From Haplomitrium mnioides (lineage: Eukaryota > Marchantiophyta > Haplomitriopsida > Calobryales), in contig JBNGIS010018095.1 in the NCBI GenBank assembly GCA_049999725.1, forward strand, positions 42,233 to 89,437: a DNA stretch of 47,205 nucleotides, written 5' to 3'. Under the pieces are notes generated by a model. The model worked only from the letters and a program-made list of their open reading frames with translations, searched no databases and was not told the DNA's origin. Shown piece by piece: positions 24,460 to 33,241 of the stretch. Position 1 is the first letter of the stretch; each line of letters begins with the position of its first letter. The position numbers were made by a program, and so were the translations under genes.

Positions 24460-25916
24460 CTCACTCAATTTCTAGCGGATTTTGTGGATAGCTACAAAGA
24501 CGCAAAGTGCGACTTTATTAAATTGGTCATCTATATCAAGATTTTGAAGCCCAAGAAGGGGGTCAATATTCAACAACTAGTGCCGCATCCAAATGTGACA
24601 ATATTCTCAATTCACGTGGCATGCTCTTCTGCCTAGAAGAAAAGAAAGGAGGTTGAGCCAGTTGAGGCTCCAAAAAAGAAGAAACCGATTGCCAAGAAGA
24701 AAAAGCTTGCTCCAGCATCGATCATTGAGGAGGAGCCAGCCCCCTTGAAATCTACAGCAAAGTCATCTTCAACTGCCCATTCGTCTTCATCACCAAGCAA
24801 CTCGGGAAGGGAATCAGATCCGAAGCCAGTTTATGCTCCAACATCAAGAGCTAAAAGGCAATCTTATAAGGGGTTGCAAACTTTCGAGGAAATGGAGCAG
24901 GTAGACCCTTAGACATTGTTTGAGGAAGACAAGAACAAGATAAGGGAGTCTGCTATCCAGCGATGTAGAGTCTGTGAAGAAACAATCACAATAAGGTTGG
25001 AGAATTTGAATCTGCCTAAACCTAAAATGGACAACTGGGGTCCATTCTAGATTAGAAGGCTGAATAAGGACTTTGTTGAGCTTCTAGTGTAGAGAATGCT
25101 CACAAACAAGTATGTGCACAATTTTTTCATCGTTGTTGTTGACCCAAAGTGTGGGTTAAAAGACAAGTCAAAGTTTGATATTAGGAACCGTGACTAGTAT
25201 CACTACGAGATTGCAAGAGGCAATCGCAGTACTCTAACAAGGTAGCTATTAATCACAAAATATGGAGTGAAGAATCCAGCATTATCGTTATGCAATTGTT
25301 AAGTCTACGTGGGCTTCACACCAACAAAGACCTGCATTTTTGCTACTGATGACAACTACAACTAGAGGTGTAGGTTGAATATTGGCATCAAAAGGTCAAA
25401 TATTGGCATTAAAGATTTGTCGAGAGTGGGATGGTGTCATCCCAAAAGTTGAAAAGAGTGTTGGTGCTGGAAACCTTGGAGATAAAGCCCAAGTCAACAC
25501 TTGAGAATATCGTAACTTCTCAAGACAACTGGTTCCAGTTGGCATTCAGAAGTGGAGAGCTTTGGGATCTACAACAGAGCATTTTTGCAATAAGGGAGAA
25601 GAATACGGTCAAAAGCCAGAAGCCAAAGGCTAGGGGGTATGTTAGAATGGAGGACATGAAGTGGACACCTTGGAGGTCCCTTTAAGGTCTTCTTGAGGAA
25701 GTAAAGATTTCAGTTTTGAAATAGGTGGAAGCTGGAGAGCTTTCAATGGATGAAATGTTTCGGGAGGCACAGAGACATAAAGTTTTGGTTGTTATGGTTA
25801 AAAATTTTTGTTCAAACGTTTATTGCAACACTTGGGAGGAGGCAAGAGAGGAGTACCCTCTCCATACTAAAGAGTCCAAGATGGTTGCTTTCTAATCAAG
25901 CTTCGAGAAGCTTTTG

Positions 25917-26225
25917 GTAAGTTCTTCTTTTTACATCATATCCATTTCTAAGGAGTTGTAGTGAGTTTATTTGAAGTTGTCCTTTGTTTTCACAAAATAG
26001 TTTTAGGGTCCATGCACGTATGGACTTTGAAGTCAAAGCGCGAAAGGACTTCGTAGTCCAGACATGCCTAGACTACAAAGTCCATGCGCGAATGGACTTC
26101 ACAGTCCAAACGCGCAGGGACTACGAAGTCATTATGCACTTGGAATGCAAGCATGGAATTGAGTATCCTTCTCTAGCATATAATTTTTTTATCTCCCTAT
26201 AATGTTTTCTGTTTTTTTGTGTAAG
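25917..26225 (+). other. Intron 2 of the element P gene
   Basis: GTAAGT donor after the FEKLL codons. Acceptor near GTGTAAG at 26225 after a T-rich tract. It contains the second palindrome array (26008-26151). Confidence 0.65.
26008..26151. repeat. Palindromic minisatellite 2, six units of 24 bp
   Basis: Six diverged units of the same 24-bp palindromic repeat as array 1, for example GTCCATGCGCGAATGGACTT. It lies inside intron 2. Confidence 0.88.
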
Positions 26226-26778
26226 GGGACAAAAATTTCAAATGTCACATAGCTAAAAAATTAACAACAGCTCAAAAGGACGAAAAAGATCAAGGGTCGA
26301 AGAAGCCCCAGAAGATCATGACCAGCCTCCCACTCTTATCCTATCCTCTAGCTTTCCTTCTTCATTGCCAAAAGGCTAGAGAGTGGAAATCAAGGCAACA
26401 AAGCAATGCTGCATCTCTTATAACTGAAAGAGTTGTGAGAGACGAGGACTAGGAATTAATGTCCTATGTCAATGGTCTCAATGTGGCGTTTTACCAAGTC
26501 CACAGGGAGGCCAACGCTCGACAGTTCAAGGGCTTGGTGAAACCTAGGTGTTTCACTTTGGCTATTGCGGACATTCCTTATAGTTACAACCTTAGAGAAT
26601 GTAGGCATAACGATTCTCAACCATTTTCAAAAGATGACATTTTTGACATGGTTTCATCTTTTGCGGCAATTACAACATCGGATTTTTGGTCTTTTGTTAT
26701 TATACACTCGTTGCAACAGTTTGGTATCGTTGAGGATGCCCTTTTGGAAGTTTGTTGTGCAATTGACCATGGCATCTG

Positions 26779-26875
26779 GTAAGTTGTTCTTTGATTTTTT
26801 AGTTTTTAATTTCTTTTTTGTACTTTTCCTGCACTTTGGTTACAATGTCTAATTTGTTTATTTTTCTTTTTATAG
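26779..26875 (+). other. Intron 3 of the element P gene (97 bp)
   Basis: GTAAGT donor within the Trp codon of IWDKN. Acceptor TTTCTTTTTATAG. Joining restores the Trp-Asp-Lys-Asn reading. It is short, T-rich and has no repeat array. Confidence 0.75.
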
Positions 26876-27623
26876 GGACAAGAACACCATTCATCATTCT
26901 GGTGGTCCCAAAATCACACATGCCCACAAATATTGGACTCTAAGCCACTAGATGAAAGAAGAGAAGAGGAGCATGAGGCTTTTTAATTTGTAGCCTGCTC
27001 CTATGACTAAACTTCCTCGGGAAATCATGCATAGTGTTTTTAGTTGTCCTGCGGTTTCTGCCAAACTTGAACACCCAAAAGATGATGCTCTTGTCAATGT
27101 TTATCAAAAGCTATAGTCGTTTTACAATTTTTTTGATCAACCATTTGTCAATAGAGCAAGATTGGATCTTAGATCTTTGCTCTGAGTCAGGTACAGGCCT
27201 TGTCTGTGCTTTAAAGCTGATGCAAAACTTCATTGTGGTGGAATATGATTGACGTTAGTCTATCTACATTCCTCAATGGGTTTTGGAGATGGCTTCCTTG
27301 CCATCCGATGTGATTGAGTCATATATAGTTTATGTATACCACAAGGAACCTGTTCCTCCTAGTACTATAGGTGCTAGTGGTGATTCTGTCACAATATCTG
27401 GGACTAGAAAGTCTCGACATGACTCTCTAACAGCTGCAGATGCTCAGCTTTTGGATGTAGATGAGACAATTCCTCCCAAGGAGGATAGAGCCTAATCATC
27501 TATTTGAACAAATTGTTTTATTAATACATCATTTTTTTACAAAGTTTTATTTGCCAAAGTTTCAACTTGTTGCACTCTCAATCCATTTCAAGTCTGTTCA
27601 TCACGATTCAATTTGGTGCAGCT

Positions 27624-28090
27624 AAGAATGGTTTGGAGTCAATTGCTAGTATAAGAATAGTTTGGAGTCAATTGTTAATCTAAGAATGGTTTGGAGTCCT
27701 TGTGTACATGGGCTTGGAGTCCATGCGCACATGAAATCTTGCAATCTTTGGCCGCTTAGGCTTTACATTCTTGTTTAGAGTCTATGCGCACATCAGGTTT
27801 CTAGTTCTCGTTCGGAGTCTATACGCGCATGAGCTTTAAGGTTCTTGTTCAGAGTCCATACACGTATAAGCCAAAGGGTTCTTGTTTAAAGTCTATGCAT
27901 GCATAGGCTTTAGGGTTCTTGTTTAGAATCTTGGCGCGCCTAGGCTTTAGGGTTCTAGTTCAAAGTCCATGCATGCATAGCTTTATTGTTCTTGTTTAGA
28001 GTCTAAGTACGCATAGGCTTTAGGATTCTCATTCAGAGTCTATGCGTGCATAGGCTTTAGGGTTCTAGTTTGGAGTCTAAGCTTGCATAA
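27624..28090. repeat. Palindromic minisatellite 3 in the 3' flank, unit mostly 37 bp
   Basis: It starts with three units of about 29 bp (AAGAATGGTTTGGAGTCAAT-like). About ten units of 37 bp follow, each a palindromic core such as CTATGCATGCATAG or GGCGCGCC plus GCTTTAGGGTTCTTGTT-like spacer. The core is related to arrays 1 and 2, but the spacer is different. Confidence 0.85.
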
Positions 28091-28434
28091 GATTTAATAG
28101 CTACAATGCTCAAAGTTTGGTTCAAAGTTCGTATCCGACTAGACATCCACGTTTGTATATAATTTTTTTTCATAAAAGGATATATGCTTATTTTAATTTT
28201 TGATGAATTTAGTGTATTCACAATAGTGTGAGATTTTAATAAAATATTTCAATAACCAAAATGCTTGTTTTCTAGGGTGTTTTCTATGAAGAAAATTTTA
28301 AAATATAATCTCAATGTAAAATACGCAATTTGTATTTCGAAAAAAAAGATTTTCTTTACGAAAAAAAGATCACAAACGTAAAATTGATGTTTCTCAATAC
28401 CAAGTCATAAAAAGTAATATTTTCAACTACCAAG

Positions 28435-28481
28435 TGAAACAAAAACTCGGTAGCAGCTTCTGGTTCAAAGTAGGGGCTGTT
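28435..28481. repeat. Right terminal inverted repeat of element P
   Basis: The inverse complement of this segment matches 22359-22412 and, more closely, 47055-47110, including TTTCACTTGGTAGT. Confidence 0.65.
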
Positions 28482-28485
28482 ATAG

Positions 28486-28709
28486 TAGGAAGCTTCTAAA
28501 TTGAGAAAGAGAGAGAGCCTGATTTCGGTCAAACAAAAAAAAAAGAAAAAGAAAAAGAGAGAGCCTGATTGGAGAAATTGGAGGCCTTATAAACAAAATT
28601 ATAGAATTACCAAAGCTTGTTTCCCAAACATGCGTAGTGTGTAGCAAAGTTAATCTTGCTAGAATGAGAGTGGAGGAAAAAACATGCCATCCGGTGACCA
28701 AATTCAAGC
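28486..28709. other. Flank between elements P and A
   Basis: Unique-looking sequence with a purine-rich tract. AGAGAGCCTGATT occurs twice (near 28510 and 28557). No gene. Confidence 0.5.
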
Positions 28710-28714
28710 ATTGC
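28710..28714. repeat. TSD of element A, left copy (ATTGC)
   Basis: ATTGC precedes the left LTR and recurs at 39888-39892 directly after the right LTR. Confidence 0.88.
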
Positions 28715-30639
28715 TATCACTCCCATGTTTCAGGCCTTAACCTTCTCATGCCATGTTTTGAGTGTAGGGGAGGACGGGTTTCGAGCTTTCAGGTTCTTTT
28801 TTGAGATGGCCCCTTGCCAGTTACCACTTTCAGATCTTAAAGACTCTTCCTCTCCTTACATGCCTTATATATGCTTCTCACTCCTCTTCTTCTTCTACTT
28901 AAATCAGTCATTCAACCATCCCCAGGTCCATACCCATCACCCCCCAACTGGTTTGTGTGTAATTCTTGCACTTTATTCCAAGGGCCTAATAACTCAAACC
29001 CTACCACCTTATTTGTGCTTGGGGCAGAATGGGTGCTGGTGACCTGCACCACTAAACAATACAATAGGTTGGACTCCCCCTCTCAGGGTTGTCACAGAGC
29101 TGAAATAGATTATCCTAACTACCCTAATGCACTAAGTCCTAATCTATGCAACAGAATCAGACCAGAGACCATTTACCCCCAAGATGCCAGTCTTGTGTCA
29201 AGGGATTGGACTCCCTCTTCAAGGTTGTTCCCAGGGTCAGCTCAGCTGATCTGTGTCTCCTAATCTAATGAACCTACAACACAATGCAAAAAGGAAATCT
29301 AACTACACATATATGAACAAACACATTTGTACACTATGTGCAAGAGAAAACAGAGTCCTTGAAGGTCCTCTGGATTTCTAACTGATGATACTTCCCTTAT
29401 GAGTCCTGCTCCTTTACAACTACAGCCCAGCAATCTACACACTCTCCTCTCCAGATAGTTTTTTAACTTCCCTCGCGAGAAGCCCTACTTTTACTTCCTC
29501 ACGCTAGGAAGAGAGTTTCTTTTACTTCTACCTCTGGAAGACAACTTTACCAGCTGCAGGTAGTCCACTCCACCCTCAAGCCTCGACGAGTCTTACTATG
29601 TAGTGCACTAGCACTAGCACAGCACCCCCCTCTCAGCTCCACTTGAAGAATAACACACCAGAGTGTTCTCCGAACACTCTGGGTTGATGCACTTGCACAA
29701 GAGAATGCTGAGACACTCCAAGCTCCTCACTTGGCAACCTCTCCTTAGTTCTCGGCAGGTCGGAATCTCTTCGAACTAGCGTATCAGTAACCCTTCGCTC
29801 TGGTCCACCGGCAAGGATGAGGTCACTTGGGTCTCCCCCCAGTCCTCCTCTAAATCCTCTTGGCCCTATGGAGCTAGTACCTTTGCTTCACATAGTCCTC
29901 AATGAATTCTCACCCTTGCCTTAGCATGCGTGATTCTCTTTTCTTGCTATCGTTGTCGCGCCCCGCAATCGCCCGTGAAACGCCGAGACGACTCCAAGCT
30001 CCTCACTTGGCAGCCTCTCCTTAGTTCTCGGCAGACCAAGAATTCCTTCGAGCTATGTATCAGTAACCTCCACTCTGGTCCACTGGCAAGGATGAGGTCA
30101 CCTGGGTCTCCCTCCAGTCCTCCTCTAAATCCCCTTGGCCCTCTAGAGCTAGTACCTCTGCTTCATGTAGCTCTCACTGAATCCTCGCCTTTATCTTACC
30201 ATGCGCGATTCTCGTGCCTCGCATCGCTATATCTCCAGCAATTGCCCGTGCATCAACCTGAAAGAATTCGATGGCAAACAATGTATACTCTCCTCATACG
30301 CTGCCCTCCGATGACCGATCTGATGAATAGTCGTTATTGCCGTTAGCTCAGAATAGGAGACGACGACGCGTGGCTTCACTGTTCGGTATTCCCGTTACCA
30401 CGGGATGGGAGAAAGCGACGCGTGTCTTGTAGTTGGTCGAAGAAAAGCCAAGGACAACGGTAACTTCAATAAAGAGCTCCAAGGAATCTTGCGAGAAGAG
30501 ATTCTGCAGATTCCCGCAGAAACAAGTTTGAAAAGGCGCTTCGGAACCGAGTTCCGCAATGCCCCACGGAACCGACTCCAAGGAATCTCCTTAGATCCCT
30601 CTGTAGATTCTTCTTTCTTCTCCTCACGCCACGTCGTCC

Positions 30640-30975
30640 GCTGCATCGCCGTCCGACGCTACCCCGCAAGGGGGTAGGCTGATCGTCGTGCTGACCTCTC
30701 ATTCCGTAGTTGACCTACACATTGCCCGAGGTCAAGTGAACTCCTCTCCTTGCGTCGCGTCTTCCGTGAATTGCCTCGGGGTCCCTGGAATTGTCATGTC
30801 CTCCGAAGGTCGCCGTCTGACGCCACTCCGCAAAGGGGTAGGCGGACCATCGCGCTGACCTCCTTCCGATGTTGACCCACGAAACCCATGCGTGCTTCCC
30901 AAGGCGCCACATCATCTGAAGGGCGTCATTCGACGCCGCCCCGCAAAGGGGTAGGTGGACCGTCTCGCGGACCCT
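30640..30975. repeat. Threefold GC-rich tandem block inside element A LTR
   Basis: A block of the form CGCCCCGCAAAGGGGTAGGCGGACC occurs three times, near 30660, 30820 and 30940. It recurs three times in the other LTR (about 37995, 38165, 38280). Element B has a single related block. The short GC-rich frames here follow the repeat and are not genes. Confidence 0.75.
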
Positions 30976-31794
30976 TCTTCCAAAGTTGACCTTCAGAAAA
31001 AAATCCAGGCTCCTCAGCGCGCCATATTTTTGAAGCCTCCCGCGGCCTCCCTGTGCTTGCCACGTCATCCGTAGAACCGTCGCGGACTTCCCCTGCTCGC
31101 CGAATAAGAACTGTGTCAATATCGCTGTTTCAACATACCTTCGAAGTAAGAACTCCGCGCGAGCCCGAGGTTATCTTCGTGAACACTTATGAAAGCTCGT
31201 TATAAGAACTACTAGGCCCTTTCGGACGTTCGCCCTTTCGAACTTTCGGATGCTGGCCGCACCCTGTCAAACATTCACCTTTCTGGATGCCGAAACGGCG
31301 AAGAAATACTCTTTCGGTGCTGCTAGCTCCTCCGTCAGTCGCACCGGCGTTACCTTGATTTTCCGGCCGCTCTCATCTCGCTCGCCGATTCGCTGATATA
31401 TCGTGCATTCGCTGTGCCCTTCGTTTCCCCCTATCGGATAAGCGCCATATCGCCCTTCTGGCTCAGCCTTCTTCCCGTTGGACGGTTTGCGTTGGGTCAC
31501 CGCTTTGCTACTGATGCGCGTCGTTCGAACCGGTTTGCCAACAAGTCGCCTTTTGACCTTCACTCGCTCTTATTCGGTCAGACCGGTGATCAGTCCTCCT
31601 TCCGGCTCTCCTCTATATTTCCACTTGGCGAATCTGCGCTAGGTCACCTCTTCGGCTTCTGCGCTCCTCCTCCTCTTCGATCTTCGATATATCGCTCTTC
31701 TGGCACTCTCCCGATTTCCTTCACTCAGACCCGCGATAAGTTGCTATTTCGGGCCCTCCTCCTTGTTCCCCTGTTGGGTTCCTCGCGGATCCCT

Positions 31795-31842
31795 CTTAAC
31801 CAGGGCTTCCCACGTCGTAAGACGGATTGGAACCTGGTTAAG
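31795..31842. repeat. Inverted repeat (hairpin) in element A left LTR
   Basis: Arms CTTAACCAGG (31795-31804) and CCTGGTTAAG (31833-31842) surround a 28-base loop. A second hairpin, TAAGTGGG/CCCACTTA, follows directly. The partner LTR (39136-39145 and 39174-39183) has CTTAACCGGG and CCCGGTTAAG, a paired change that keeps the stem. Confidence 0.75.
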
Positions 31843-32142
31843 TGGGCTCCCCACTTAGAAAGGTGCTTGTCCGCAGTTCCTTGGGCAACCTGGTGCCGCC
31901 ACGTCGCCCATGGAATCCCGCGAAGGGCTCTAGAGACGCCACGTTTCCGTGGAATCTCGCGGGGCCTTGTAGGGACTCCACCTTTCTGCTAGGATTCAGA
32001 TTCGAAGAAGAGTGTCGGTCGACCATCGCTGAGCGCGCTCCTACTTGCGGGATCGAGGCATCCCTCTTCCATGGCCTTGCTTGCCCTCGTGACGATCTCA
32101 CCTCCTCTTTTTAGCTCTTGACCCTTGCTTCCCGATTTGTGG

Positions 32143-32147
32143 CCACT
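32143..32147. repeat. TSD of solo LTR, left copy (CCACT)
   Basis: CCACT precedes TGTAAC and is repeated at 32691-32695 after GTTACA. The other element A LTR has no insertion at this place (39480-39492). Confidence 0.92.
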
Positions 32148-32257
32148 TGTAACGGTCACTAACTTTAGTAAGCACAAACTAAAAATGGAGACAACTAGAT
32201 CTAAAAAGCTATCACTAAGTTAGAGTGTTAAAAAGCGAGTGCTATTATAGAGAGAGT

Positions 32258-32435
32258 GACACGTGGCAAGAGGAGAGAAAGTCAATGAATTAAAGTAAAG
32301 GAAAGGCTACTTTAGAAGAGGATAAGGACACGTGGCAAGCGGAGGATTAAAGCAAATAGAAGGTTCTAAGATAAGGACACGTGGCAGAAGAAGAACTAAA
32401 GAGAAATGGAAGGTTCTAAGATAAGGACACGTGGC
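32258..32435 (+). promoter_or_regulatory. Four tandem GACACGTGGC (G-box/ABRE-type) sites
   Basis: Identical decamers lie at 32258-32267, 32327-32336, 32376-32385 and 32426-32435. The last three are in repeats of about 50 bp. CACGTGGC is the known core bound by plant bZIP factors of the ABF/ABI5 and G-box classes. Binding here is inferred. Confidence 0.7.
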
Positions 32436-32564
32436 AGAAGGAGAATAAAAGTAAAGGGTGGTCCAATCAATGAAAGAGGAAAAAAGGGTGGTCCAATTAG
32501 AGGAGGATAGAAAAGGAACCAATGGGGTTTCGCCACCTATGTAAGCAAAGTACTTCTAAGTTAG

Positions 32565-32573
32565 TATATAAAG
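32565..32573 (+). promoter_or_regulatory. TATA box of the solo LTR
   Basis: TATATAAAG lies about 125 bp before the LTR end and downstream of the four G-box-type sites and two CCAAT boxes. The arrangement fits an LTR promoter reading rightwards. Confidence 0.65.
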
Positions 32574-32690
32574 AAGGGAGAGTGCCTTGTTGGGCATCTC
32601 TTACCTTGTGGGTTCTTGAAGTCCTTTATGCGCTACTCTTGTATGTGTTTGTGCTAATTTTGGTGTGTGATGTATGTGTGTAGTGTTACA

Positions 32691-32695
32691 CCACT
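32691..32695. repeat. TSD of solo LTR, right copy (CCACT)
   Basis: Matches 32143-32147. Confidence 0.92.
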
Positions 32696-33093
32696 GCAAG
32701 ACCCCCGCGATCTGCTTTTCTTCGGAGTGCCTTCGGATTTCCTTGTTGTTGATCCGTTCTTCTTCCTCCTGCAATCGCCTCACCATAGGTGGCTGCTCTG
32801 TTCCTTCTCCCCAAGCTCCAATCCCCGCACCCTCCTTAGGCCCACACCTTCTCGCTGCCATGCTTTGAATTTGAAAATGGGGCCCCTCCCCTAGCTGGCG
32901 ATCACTGCTCTCTCTCCTCATCTCTTCCGCCATGATCTTGTTTCCCTCCTAGGAATCATGCGCCCTGCTCTTATCAGCTGTTTGAGGTAATCAGATGTTC
33001 TTGAGAGGCCTTCACACTCGCAATGGGACATATTGGCAATGGTGCTTCTGATTTCGTGCATTCAGCTTTAGTGCTCCAAACCACCGGCTAACA

Positions 33094-33106
33094 TAACTCC
33101 CCCTTC
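33094..33106 (-). other. Polypurine tract of element A
   Basis: On the minus strand GAAGGGGGAG then TTA directly precedes the 3' LTR, as in element B. Confidence 0.7.
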
Positions 33107-33241
33107 AAGTGTGAAGCATCCCCGTGAACACACTTCTTCTCCCTCAATTTTCTGGTGCCTCTGCTGCTGGTTGCTGGCTCGACTCTGTATCTTCTGCAAA
33201 ACACCCCTCACAAAACACACACTCACACACACACGAACAAC

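Larger units (their letters stand above)
23650..27495 (+). pseudogene. Broken ParB-like / DNA methyltransferase gene, four exons
   Basis: Inferred exons are 23650-24008, 24460-25916, 26226-26778 and 26876-27495, with GT and AG at every junction. Exon 1 encodes an unrecognised N-terminus and has a frameshift near 23850. Exon 2 encodes a Lys-rich NLS-like tract (24673-24711), then FIVVVDP near 25117-25140 and YEIARGNRS..TR..L at 25204-25250, which resembles the ParB/sulfiredoxin GGNH(R/S) core. Exons 3 and 4 encode ADIPY (26567-26581, like motif IV DPPY), IWDKN across intron 3, then LDLCSESGTGLVCALKL to VEYD (27169-27249, like the DPFxGSGT..A motif I). Motif IV before motif I is the beta order of N6-adenine/N4-cytosine DNA methyltransferases. 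About 16 in-frame stops and several frameshifts make it inactive. ParB-methyltransferase fusions are known in phages and bacteria. Domain calls are by eye: methyltransferase moderate, ParB-like weaker. Confidence 0.6.
22359..28481 (+). mobile_element. Candidate TIR element P carrying a ParB-like/DNA methyltransferase gene
   Basis: The left end (22359, AATAGCTGCTACTTGGAAC) and the inverse of the right end (28481, AACAGCCCCTACTTTGAACC) are imperfect inverted repeats of about 45-50 bp, with weaker similarity further in. A third copy of the same terminus starts at about 47055 inside a Copia gag, independent support that this is a mobile end. ATAG flanks both sides (22355-22358, 28482-28485) and is a weak 4-bp TSD candidate. 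The only gene seen inside is the broken multi-exon gene 23650-27495. No transposase was recognised. The order and class of the element are unknown. Confidence 0.55.
32148..32690 (+). mobile_element. 543-bp solo LTR inserted in element A LTR
   Basis: Termini TGTAAC and GTTACA form a 6-bp inverted repeat, and a perfect 5-bp TSD CCACT flanks it. The homologous site in the right LTR is empty. No internal region is present, so it is a solo LTR left by recombination between two LTRs. It contains four GACACGTGGC sites in roughly 50-bp tandem units, two GGGTGGTCCAAT boxes and a TATA box, that is, a compact promoter. It is not the same family as the LTRs at 40163 and 41672. Confidence 0.93.
28715..33093 (-). 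repeat. 3' LTR of element A, interrupted by a solo LTR
   Basis: 4379 bp. Removing the 543-bp solo LTR and one 5-bp TSD leaves 3831 bp, against 3834 bp for the partner. The first two bases TA replace the expected TG. Collinear small ORFs in both LTRs have no recognisable product. Confidence 0.9.

Noticed and set aside
27800-28080. TTTAGGG motifs as interstitial telomere repeat
   Set aside because: TTTAGGG occurs once per 37-bp unit and never in tandem. It is part of the minisatellite spacer.
22355-28485. ATAG as a proven TSD of element P
   Set aside because: Four bases with some freedom in placing the ends is weak. Kept only as a candidate.
31414-31992. 192-codon plus-strand open frame in the element A LTR
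   Set aside because: It lies in LTR sequence. The copy in the other LTR is broken differently, and the translation is Ser/Arg/Leu-rich without a domain.
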